Source of the DNA: Manduca sexta
Taxonomy: Eukaryota; Arthropoda; Insecta; Lepidoptera; Sphingidae
DNA: 64,000 bases
Reading direction: 5' to 3'
Assembly: GCF_014839805.1 (NCBI RefSeq)
Contig: NC_051123.1
Span: 12,072,727-12,136,726 of the forward strand
In this document: positions 1 through 8,940 of the stretch, piece after piece
Layout: every line of letters begins with the position of its first letter
Numbering within the stretch: the stretch's first letter is position 1
Translations under genes and position numbers: made by a program
The notes under the pieces: model-generated
What the model saw: the letters and a program-made list of their open reading frames with translations, nothing else
What the model was told of the DNA's origin: nothing
Database searches by the model: none

Positions 1-91
1 ACAACAATGATTGCAATAATAGATATAATGCGTTTAGACGTAGCGCATACTATCCGATGAATGGTTCGTCATTGTAAAGCATCTCTCTTTT

Positions 92-357
92 GTCTTAAGG
101 TTATAGCTTAAGGTCCATTTTTCATACATTTTGTTTCACCTTTAATCTGGGTAACTAAACAAGTTTCGTCGTATTAAATTTTAAAGGCCGAAATATCTCG
201 CATATTAATTATTTTTACGTTTTTCTTTCAACTGCGAGAACTAATCACTAACTAGACGTGAATTTAAATTCTTTACTTGTCAATACTTGTTTAGTTACCC
301 AGATTAAAGGTGAAACAAAATGTATGAAAAATGGACCTTAAGCTATAACCTTAAGAC
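92..357. repeat. Palindromic foldback element, copy 1
   Basis: Two arms of about 73 bp (92-164 and 285-357) are perfect reverse complements by eye, separated by a loop of about 120 bp. The arms start and end with a smaller palindrome built on CTTAAG. No coding capacity is seen, so it looks like a foldback or MITE-type non-autonomous DNA element. The loop is in the opposite orientation to that of the second copy at 25954-26242, and the inner 24 bp of the left arm present in copy 2 are missing here. Confidence 0.85.
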
Positions 358-847
358 CAGTAATATCGAAAGTAAATGTTCGGATTCTGTGAACTAAGAA
401 ACGAGCACCGATCACGTATCTCTTGTTTCTGACAGCGTGATACTATGCGACCAAACATCACAAAGCCACGTATCGAAAACATTAGATAAAGACATAAAAT
501 TTTATTATTCTTCGAAATCAAACACGAGATTTTTAATGGCCCCTACCAAGGTAGAAAATGGGAAGAAACACGTTTTTATTTCGATTAATGTTTGATAAAA
601 ATCGTTAAGCCGAGCTGGCCACGTCGTGCCGCCCGAGTTTCTTAGAACAGCCCCGTGTTGTGTCACAGTGAATATAAACGGAGCTTAATATGGACAAACA
701 TGGGCTTAGTAATTGATTTGATTGGCCGTGACGAAAATTATGATGCTTGTATTGGTGACTGTCGATATTGAGTTGGGATGCAGGTGGGATGAATTTTAAA
801 ACAGCTTCGAGATAGTATTTTTGTACGTGCACGGCACAGCGTCCTTA
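358..847. other. No gene seen
   Basis: AT-rich sequence shared with the second segmental copy (26243-26719). Open frames here are short and not conserved in kind, so I see no gene. Confidence 0.6.
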
Positions 848-1050
848 CTGCACCTGATGGTAAGAAGAGGGGCTAATTTATGTCGACTGACGAGAAATGA
901 TTACCCCATTGGCAGCCGTCACTATTGGAATGGGATATGCACAGGCTGATCCCGGAACGCGACACATATGGGCCACTGTGGCGGGACCTTGTGTACGGTG
1001 GTCTCTATCCGGGCGGATATAAAATATATCCTACCACCAGCAGATACTGT
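848..1050 (+). repeat. Dispersed repeat family B
   Basis: A repeat of about 200 bp that starts near CTGCACCTGATGGTAAG, has GTCGACTGACGAG in the middle and ends with a GCGGATATAAAATATATCC-like tail followed by TACCACCA. Other full or partial copies in this window are near 4665 (-), 21450 (-), 24130, 26724, 36612, 37549 and 41795 (-). It has no coding capacity. The family is unnamed here because I cannot search a repeat library. Confidence 0.75.
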
Positions 1051-2758
1051 CTACGAACCTGTTGTTCGTTAAGTTCTATTTAGATTTTTAAAAGTTTTCA
1101 TGCGATGAAATATTTCGCGTTAAACAAATGGCTATTTAGTTTTTCCTGATACATTATAAGACATTAAACCTAATGTTCCAGAGTAAACAGGGAATTCCTA
1201 TGAGGTCATTTATTATTCAAAGTTTCAGTGATGTTACTACTCTTCAAAGGCAGTCGTATCGCCTACCATCAGATGATGCTTCAATTAAAAAAGAAAGAAC
1301 AAATGCGTAGGATTAAGTCGAGTATTGTGTATTAGAATTTTATTTAAAAAGGATTATTCATCATATATGAATAGTCTATCCAGAGAATATGAGGACCATA
1401 CAACCACATTAAAACTATGTAAAACAGACTTCCTTGTCTTACGATAAATAAACAAAATTGTGTTATCTTCTAACGAATACGTGATAGGTACCGAAAAATA
1501 CCATCTAAACACTTTTATTCCGCAAAAAACACTTCTAGAACCCAATCAAGATATGTCAAAAAGTCTGTATTTCTTTTGCCTCACAACTGAAATTTAGGAT
1601 CGCCACAACCTTTCAAGGACTTGTAGAAAGTGGTTGGCTTATGTTTTTAACCGCTTACCTATAAACCAAGCAAACCGAGCTTCTTCTAATATACCTAAAC
1701 CTAGGATACAAACATATGACACTCTCTTCCTAATCCCACGTTTCTACTAGACCATCCAAGTCTATTCTTTATTATCTCGAATTATTACTTCATCTCACCT
1801 CACCCGGCGAGTTTTTGGAAACTCTGATATCATCTTTTTTTATCAGTAGCGTGTAGCCGGTAGCCGGTCTTCACAATATGAGATGGGGTTATAACGCCTC
1901 GTAAAAGTAAAAGTTAAATCGTTCTAGTGACATCAAAAAGGTAAAATAGTCCTTGGACTTTAATCTACTCCATTATACTAAGAAAATAGGTTTCATAATG
2001 CTGTCTTACCATAACCGGAATACAAGTGTTTGGTGGTAGAATTAAACAAACCTGCCCAGAGCCCCTACCTAGACTTTAAAAAATGCATGGATACGTGTTC
2101 TTTATAAAATAACTATTTAATTAGTCCACCTTTTCTGCATATTGATATGTAGGTATAAAGAAATAAGTACCTATTTATCAAAGATCCTCTTTTTAAACTC
2201 ATTCGTAATTTGTTGTTAAAATTCAGAGAAACAAATTCTCGAATATCGCTACAAACAATGCCAGAAGTACATTTCGCAACCGCCTCCAGTTTTTGCATCC
2301 CCAGACCACCCTTCAGACGTTATAAATAAAAGGGGTTTGATGTTTATCGTCTGGTGTTTATTACTACGAAAATTATTCCTCTAATGAGTGCCCGAATTCC
2401 CTCCCTGTACACAGGACAGAAAATCCTATCGCCTATTAACAGTTAAGGAGCTGTGAAATATTGCTGTTTGCAACACCGAACTTTGTCCGCCATAGAATCC
2501 TTATGTTAATGTTCCGTTTATATTGTGTTTGAATATAGAATTCGGTTTTTGAGAGGCGGTTTGTTGTGCTGATATTTTTAAATAAAGAATGTTATAGTTT
2601 TTATTTAAAAAGTGATTAGGTCTTTTTAATATTCAAGGAGGTTGCATCTTCACAGATTTTAAACTATGAACTACATTTAAAGATACCTTTAATTTTGAAA
2701 TAATAGTTCATAGTTCATAATGTAAATGCCATGATAAAAAAAATATTCATAAAAGTTC
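1051..2758. other. No gene seen
   Basis: AT-rich non-coding sequence. From about 1700 to 2758 it is matched almost base for base by 27900-28925. The position 1542-1554 is the empty site corresponding to the inverted-repeat insertion at 27379-27703. Confidence 0.6.
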
Positions 2759-2831
2759 TGTTTCCGCCCGGGATCGAACCGGGGACCTTGTGCGTGTGAA
2801 GCACACGTGATAACCGCTACACTACGGAAAC
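2759..2831 (-). tRNA. tRNA-Val (CAC), copy 1
   Basis: On the minus strand a 73-nt cloverleaf can be drawn. The acceptor stem pairs GTTTCCG with CGGAAAC, with discriminator A. The D arm contains AGCGGTTATCAC. The anticodon stem TGTGC/GCACA holds the loop TTCACAC, giving anticodon CAC for valine. The T arm carries GGTTCGATCCC, the internal B box. There is no intron and CCA is not encoded, as expected for a nuclear eukaryotic tRNA. All stems look paired, so it should be functional. An identical copy is at 28926-28998. Confidence 0.95.
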
Positions 2832-3794
2832 TTGCTTCTTTGAAGACTAATTCCTAGTACGACTACCGTACTGATCGATAACAATCTAAAAGTCCAAGAA
2901 GAATTTGCACCATGCTAATACCTAAAAGCGAAATTTTGTGAAGAAATTTTTAGGAGTACACAACCACCGCTGAACATATTTGGATGTTCGACACACAAAC
3001 CAATTCCCAGAGTGACATTATAAGATTTATACCAGAATAGTTGACAATAAGACTCTTAGCCTTCGGAAGGACTTATTTTATAATAATAATTGCTATTTCC
3101 TTCTTACGTCATAAGAATCCGGCACAAAACACAATTAGTCACTCCTAAAACATACTAATTCGCACACCTGTTCAGCAATACTAGGTGTCGATCAGATGGT
3201 AGTCAGATAAAAATTAACGATCGATAAAATGGTGGTCATGCGACATAATGCCAGCGGGTTTGCTTTAATGTGGTGCGGGCTTACGCATAAATCAACCTTA
3301 TATTCATATTAATACGAGAACGGAGATTTTTATAAAAATTATGGTCGCTTCTTGGAATACTGAGTTGATGTTTGGTTGGTAATGGCGAGTGGAACGGTGT
3401 TTGGGTTGGGATTTATCGGGTTCGAAGGATTTGAGTATACTTAGTGTGGATAGTGTTGACAGAGAGGTATAGGCGTGGTAACAAGTGCCTTGACCTTCGT
3501 ACCCACTACTGCTCTTGTAAGCCTGGTTCGAAGTATCGAGAGATGAGGATTGATGTATGTAGAATATACCCTACTCTCGGACCCGCCACTGCATCTCTTG
3601 TACAGATGGGCAGTGGCTTTTATAACACTGGTGAGACTGGTCTCTGAAAGCACCAATCTATCAATGAGCAACAAGATAAATCAAACACAAAGAAGCAACA
3701 CAATTATCTTATCATAGCTCATACTCAGTGTAAAGGAAAAACAATGTAAGTTCTAAAATAAAAAAATGCAAATAATTTCGGTATTACGCAAGTA
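2832..3794. other. No gene seen
   Basis: Shared with 28999-29956 in the second segmental copy. Opposing short open frames around 3441-3674 overlap each other and show no recognisable domain, so I do not call a gene. Confidence 0.5.
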
Positions 3795-4076
3795 AGCCAA
3801 GAACGCAAAACCGGTGTGGGGGGCTTAGGGATGTCAAGAGGTGTGCACCGATGTCACTATCGCGGACCGCTGTTGTGTCCTCGCTATTACGCAGATTGAG
3901 CACTTCCACCACGGAGCTGAGGTTCTTAGCTCTTGCAACTTCTACCCCTAGCCGGCCAGTTAATAAAACCAAGGGTCAGAAGGTCTCATTTAGCCCCCAC
4001 AGAATCAGGGAACGCGGTGTCGCCACTCCCGTCGGCCCGCCACAAAGCCCCTTCGGGCTTATTATTATTATTAACT
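3795..4076 (+). repeat. Probable 3' end of a truncated non-LTR retrotransposon, copy 1
   Basis: A GC-richer block in AT-rich surroundings, open in one plus frame from about 3851, ends abruptly in CTTCGGGC followed by a TTATTATTATTA tail. A GC-rich open end followed by a simple-repeat tail is typical of 5'-truncated non-LTR elements, but no reverse transcriptase motif is left to prove it. The same block is at 29957-30241. Confidence 0.4.
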
Positions 4077-4664
4077 AGTTGTCCCGTGTTAACTATAAAT
4101 TTGCAGCGCGCATTCCGTCAATCGCTGACAGTTATGTCGAGTATATAGTGTCGTTAAGTTTTCTTAAATTTTCTATTTTTCCGCGCAATTTTTTCTTTCA
4201 TAAGAACCTTCTCCTGACAATAACAAACACAACAAATAATAGTGAAATCGGACCAGCCGTTCACGCGTAATGGCGTGACCAAGGGAAATAGGGATTCATT
4301 TTTACATATATAGACTACGTCATCGAGACATTTATAGTCAGTCAAAAGCATCATAACACTTTTGCTGCCGACTTCACACGTCACATCGACACGTCCGCAG
4401 TGCATTACTTTCAAGATACCGAAACAAGATAGTTGACATAGCGCACGGTACAGCGTTATAGCATTTACGAGCGTTTACTGTAAAATCACTGGGAAACTCA
4501 TGCGCACCGGTGCCCGCTTATAACAAATTATAAGAATCACTTGTTTTTAGAACTGTATCTTGGATAGAAGGCAATGTAGTGTACTGAAAAGCATTTGTAC
4601 CAGAAATTTGGAATCACAAGTCAGCATCCAATAAGATAGACGATATTATAGTGCGGGATGCTGG

Positions 4665-4830
4665 TTGCAGGATTTTTTTATCGGCTTGGGTAGCGACTAC
4701 CCTACACAAGCTGTTAAAACCCGCCATAGTAGCCCACGTAAGTGCCACGTTCTGGGATCAGCCTGAGTGTATCAAATTCCAAGAAGCTATAATTGTGCCG
4801 ACTATGGAGGGATAAGCATCCATATTACGC
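4665..4830 (-). repeat. Dispersed repeat family B, degenerate copy
   Basis: Reverse-strand, eroded copy of the family-B repeat. The segments resembling TAAAACCCGCCATAGTAGCCCACGT and TGTGCCGACTATGGAGG are still readable against the better copy at 41795-41965. It directly abuts the SINE at 4841. Confidence 0.6.
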
Positions 4831-4840
4831 CGTTATCCAT

Positions 4841-5010
4841 GATGGGGTAGGCAGAGGTACAACTAATCCCAACTTTTAATTATGTGTGTTCTGCCCCACG
4901 TGATAGGAGCCAAACCTATCGCCATACCACGCACAAATTCCAGACCCAATATTCCTGCTCCAACCGGGATTCGAACCAGTAACCTCAGAGCGTTGTTGTA
5001 CCGCGCACAC
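4841..5010 (-). repeat. tRNA-derived SINE (family D), 5'-truncated head
   Basis: Read on the minus strand, an RNA polymerase III B box (GGTTCGAATCCCGG) is followed by a body with ATATTGGGTCTGG, ATTTGTGCGTGG and TGCCTACCCC. The same body order is seen in the fuller copy at 23779-24030. The tRNA-like head is incomplete at the right end. The counterpart in the other segmental copy is 31003-31172. Confidence 0.7.
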
Positions 5011-6412
5011 AATGCTTAAATATCAAACTACTCTAAATATTACAAATAGCATCCAATCAACAAGTTACATGATCAAATAACCGCTCTAATTCCAAAACCG
5101 CAAAGTCCAATTTGCAGTTACAAAATCATTGCAAACATCGCGCTAGGTATTTAATACAATTATTAATAAAAAAACAGTACGGAGCGAGGAGGCTATCTCG
5201 GGAACTAATCGTCGCCTACAATCATTGTAGAACGCTGTAATTATGACGGCAGATCGTTATAGAAGCTATTGAAGTGGCAGATGACGGTGGGAGGGCGTGG
5301 TTGATGGAGATTTTGAGCGTAGTTCAAGTTTGTGATTAATGTTGAATGTGATTTTGGATAGTAATTGTATGTCCTGTTGAACAGAGCATTCAATTTAGAT
5401 ATTAGATTTGTGAGCTATAATAAAGTTTGTAATAAAATTTTATAATGTTTATGTTATGCACTCGAACAAAAACAATCTGTTTTTATTTAATTAAAAACAC
5501 GAATACCTATCGTTATAACATAGGATGTATTTGGAACTTCTTTCTTAATCATTATTCGAAATGAAAAAAAAACACAAAATAAAGAAGTAGTTATAGGTAT
5601 TAAACAAATACAGTCAATCGTGTTTCACGCATTAAGGACTTAGAAATTAATCAATAATTAAATACACGCTTCATAATAAGCAAAACAACTAAAGATACGT
5701 ATTTTCCTAAGAAAAAATGATCAAAACAAATAATATACGTTTCCCAAAAGAACTTAAATCCCAAGCCACATCCAGCACAATCCACTAGTATTTCATTACG
5801 GTAATCGTAATTTTTACGTAATGGATGCCGGCAGACGTCGCGATACTATCGCGTTGATTGCCAGTACCTCCTGATTGCTAAACTGCGGCTTTCGGTACCC
5901 ACGCTCTGGTACCCGGCCTTCCTTGTGAGGGATCTAGTAATCCGAGGAGTCTGATAATCGAAGGTATATTTTATTGCAATGGCATAGGGTTCATATATCG
6001 ACGGCTTACTTAAGAGACATTTTTTTCGACATTCAATTTCATACATAATATTTTGCTCTCTTAATAAAATAATAACCTATTCCAAAATTTGTTAATTTAT
6101 GGGAATCGTCTAAAAACGAATTTCTGTTGGCGACCTTTACTTTTTCTTCTTTGTTTTGGGCTATGGGTTTCATTTTTGACCTATCTTTAATAAGTTCAAT
6201 TTTATAGCAACATAAAAAAACAAGGGTGCAACACAAATTCGTTTCTTTGACGATTCCCACAAATTAACAATTTTGGAATAGGTTCTTATTTTATTCAGAG
6301 AGCGATATTTGAAATCAGCACATTTTCTTTTTATGTAGTAAAAAACATTAAAAAAATGTCGCTTAAGTCAATTAGCCTTTTAACCGAAGATATGATTATA
6401 GATTACCTTTCC
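5011..6412. other. No gene seen
   Basis: AT-rich intergenic sequence shared with 31173-32560. Around 6061-6290 a segment contains GAATAGGT/ACCTATTC with TTGTTAATTT in both orientations, suggesting a small inverted-repeat element of about 230 bp (AATAACCTATTCC near 6068 and GGAATAGGTTCTTATT near 6273). No coding region is recognised. Confidence 0.5.
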
Positions 6413-6861
6413 AAACTGACATTTGTATTATGGGTTTTAATATTATATCATGTAAGTATAGTATCAAATACTATAATAATAATAATATCAGCCCGGTATT
6501 ATATACTTGCCCACTGCTGAGCACGGGCCTCCTCTACTACTGAGAGGGATTAGGCCTTAGTCCACCACGCTGGCCTAGTGCGGATTGGTAGACTTCACAC
6601 ACCTTCGAAATTCTTATAGAGAACTTCTCGGATGTGCAGGTTTCCTCACGATGTTTTCCTTCACCGTTAAAGCGAACGATAAATTCACAAAGAATACACA
6701 CTTGATTTTTAGAAAAGTCAGAGGTGTGTGCCCTTGGGATTTGAACCTGTGGACATTCGTCTCGCCAGTCCGTTCCACACCCAACTAGGCTATTGTCGCT
6801 TCTATTCAAATACTATACTTACATGATATAATATTAATACCCATAATTCAAATGTCAGTTT
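6413..6861. repeat. Foldback element interrupted by a SINE
   Basis: The left arm (6413-6464) and right arm (6810-6861) are near-perfect reverse complements of about 52 bp, both carrying AAACTGACATTTG at the outer end. Between them sits a SINE of family A. The second segmental copy keeps only one arm, at about 32583-32632. Confidence 0.8.
6477..6800 (-). repeat. tRNA-derived SINE (family A)
   Basis: On the minus strand the element begins with a tRNA-like head (A-box-like GCGACAATAGCCTAGTTGG and B-box-like CAGGTTCAAATCCCAAGGG). It continues through CTGACTTTTC and TGAATTTATCG, and ends in TGCTCAGCAGTGGGC followed by TATATAATACCGGGCTGATATT. Related copies in this window are at 21311, 22006, 27073, 40983 and 43783. 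It is inserted between the arms of the foldback above. Confidence 0.8.
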
Positions 6862-6892
6862 CTCTTAAAATGTTTCAATAAAAAACTAAATA

Positions 6893-8198
6893 CCTAGTCT
6901 TGCCATAAATATTGTAATAAAGAAAAAAGAAAATTGTTAACTGCAAATAACATTTATTACTTTTACAGTGTGTCAGTTTAATACATAAATATAAAACAAT
7001 TAAAAATATAAAAAGCTTATTCGAAGTGGTCTCCATTGGCTGCAATACAGTCCTTTAAACGATGAGGCCAGTTATCAATAGAAGCACGCACTCTTTCCAT
7101 GGGAAAATTCTTCACTGCCAATCGTATAGATTGTTTTAGGGACTCAAATTATCATGGCGTTTAGAGCAAGCTGTACTCTCTAAAACTGACCACAAATCAT
7201 AATCCAGCGGATTAAGATCGGGACTAGACGACGGCCAGTCTTCAGCTCTGATGAAGTCCGAAACGTTCGATTCCAACCAAGACTGCGTGGACCGAGCTTT
7301 ATGACCCGGCGCCGAGTCTTGCTGGAAGGACCATACTTGGTTATTGAACATGGTGATGTTAAGGGGCTTAACTACCTTCTCAAGAATGGTATCTTGATAC
7401 ACTTGTGCCGATGTTTTGATACCTTTTTTCACAAAAATATGGCTCAGTCACTCCTTCATAGCTAACACCCCACCAAACCATCACTGAAGTCGGATAATGT
7501 CCACGTTGCACTCTGTCGACTAATTGGGAAGCTTCCTTAGAGCTTTGAGCATAAATACGGTCATTTTGTTTGTTAAAATGTTGCTCAATTGTAAAAATTT
7601 TCTCATCCGTAAACAAAATTTTTCTGTGACCTCCCTTTGCGTACCGCTTCAGTAGTTGTTTCGATTTTACCACCCTATTCTTCTTTAAATTATCAGTTAA
7701 GAAATGGCCAGTGCGTCTCTTATAGGCTGCAAGTCCTAAGTCATCTTTTAAAATACGCGACATGGTTCTAGGTGCTATCTTCATTTCCCGAGATAAAATC
7801 TTTTGCTTTCGGACAGGATTTCTTCGAATTCTTTCCCTTACTGCTTTGACCACCTTTTTCGTACGAACACTACGTGGACGGCCAGATCTTTTCTGTCACA
7901 AACAGAGGAGGTCTCATTGTACCTATTAATAGCCCGGTACACAAACATTTTACTAATACCAAGTGTATGGAGAGTTTTAAAAATTGCATTTGGCTCCATA
8001 CCTACTTTGTGTAATGCTATCACAGCGATTCGGTTCTCTTTATCACCCCACACCATTTTAATATCGCAAAATATTTTACAATGTATTGGCGCCAAAATGA
8101 GAAAACACAATGAACAATCGTATAAAAATGACAGATTCGAAATTCAAATGTAATATTTTTTTATAATTAAGTGTAACAGTATTTATGGCCAGACTAAG
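6893..8198 (-). mobile_element. maT-type mariner (DD37D) transposon, copy 1
   Basis: A complete DNA transposon of about 1.3 kb flanked by TA duplications (6891-6892 and 8199-8200). The terminal inverted repeats read CCTAGTCTTGCCATAAATA at the left and the complement of CTTAGTCTGGCCATAAATA at the right. It carries one transposase reading frame on the minus strand. A second copy lies in opposite orientation at 38288-39605. The matching position of the other segmental copy (about 32650) is empty, so this insertion came after the duplication or is a haplotype difference. Confidence 0.92.
7017..8056 (-). pseudogene. maT transposase, frameshifted
   Basis: This transposase would act in the nucleus by cut-and-paste at TA sites. 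An N-terminal helix-turn-helix region (near 7850-8056) is followed by a catalytic core with FTDEK, QQDSAPGHK and SPDLNPLDY. Counting from the second to the third aspartate gives 37 residues between them, the DD37D signature of the maT group. Compared with the copy at 38430, one extra T in a T run near 7427 and one missing base near 7146 break the frame. The product as written is therefore not full length. The start ATG is 8054-8056 and the stop is 7017-7019. The indels lie in homopolymers, so sequencing error is as likely as decay. Confidence 0.85.
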
Positions 8199-8212
8199 TA
8201 TACCTTATTTTT

Positions 8213-8940
8213 TTGTTGCGTTATGCTGAATATGATGGTGTTATGGTCGGAGCTCGTCAGGTCCTCGGCGACCCTCCAGTCCCGGATTCGGTCCAGGAGA
8301 TCAACCGAACAGGCGGTGACGTCTACCTGGCTGGAATAGACTTTTATCGCTCACCGTGTGGAACGTCGGCGTGTCGCCTTCGTTCAGCACGTGAAGGCCT
8401 GTCTCGTCCAGCCAGCCAGACACCTCCTCTCCTCTTCGGTCGATCTCCCGGCTCCACCACAGCGACTTTGCGTTGGTGTCCCCTCCTATTAATAGGCGTC
8501 TCGGGCCCAGACCACGGCAGACGCCTCTCAGCTGGTCGAGATACTGGTCCACCGGCTTGTCTGGCTCGAAGTAACACGAGACCACCACCATCTCCCAGGC
8601 GCTAGTGCGGATACTCACCACGACTATATTAGTCGTGGTGTATTCCGGGCAGACCAAGGCGTCCAGATCTCTGTCGAAGACCACTATGGCCGCCTTTGCC
8701 CACCCTTCCACTCGCTCCGCGCACTGGAAGACCCTGGCGGTCCCGTAGTTCTTCAGCCGGCGAGTAGCTCCGACATACGGCTCCTGGATCATCGCGAAGG
8801 CCAATCTCTTGTCAGCTGCCATTGCCATGAATTCCTCAGTGGCTAATGCGCTTCTCTGGAGATTGGCCTGCGCCACCAGGTATGGCCGCGTGCCGGACGC
8901 GGCGCCCGACGCGGTCCGAGCCAGAGATGTGGGGACCACC
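8213..8940 (-). pseudogene. R1-clade ORF2 fragment: apurinic-like endonuclease
   Basis: The N-terminal part of a LINE ORF2, the nicking endonuclease used for target-primed reverse transcription. Visible motifs are a QANLQRS start, IQEPYVG with the catalytic glutamate, GGDTNAKS with the Asp/Asn pair, and SSDHN near 8225-8239. A base change in an A run near 8337-8341 shifts the frame, so the last motif lies in another frame. The frame overlaps or directly follows the stop of ORF1 (TAA at 8941-8943), as is normal in this clade. The remaining roughly two thirds of a normal ORF2, with reverse transcriptase and C-terminal zinc motif, are absent. Confidence 0.8.

Larger units (their letters stand above)
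1..6892 (+). repeat. Segmental repeat, copy 1 (direct repeat of 25863-32650)
   Basis: Base 1 of the window corresponds to base 25863, and near-identical sequence continues to the maT transposon at 6893. The left end of the repeat is outside the window. Both copies carry in the same order a palindromic foldback, a family-B repeat, a tRNA-Val gene, a probable retroelement 3' end and a SINE of family D. They differ by scattered substitutions, small indels and private transposon insertions. The stretch 1050-1355 is replaced in copy 2 by other sequence with a SINE fragment. A tandem segmental duplication, or two diverged haplotypes assembled in series, would both fit. Confidence 0.9.

Noticed and set aside
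3441..3674. Opposing open frames conserved in both segmental copies (also 29606-29839)
   Set aside because: Conservation is explained by the duplication itself. There is no domain, both strands are open over the same bases, and no start context or splice sites point to a gene.
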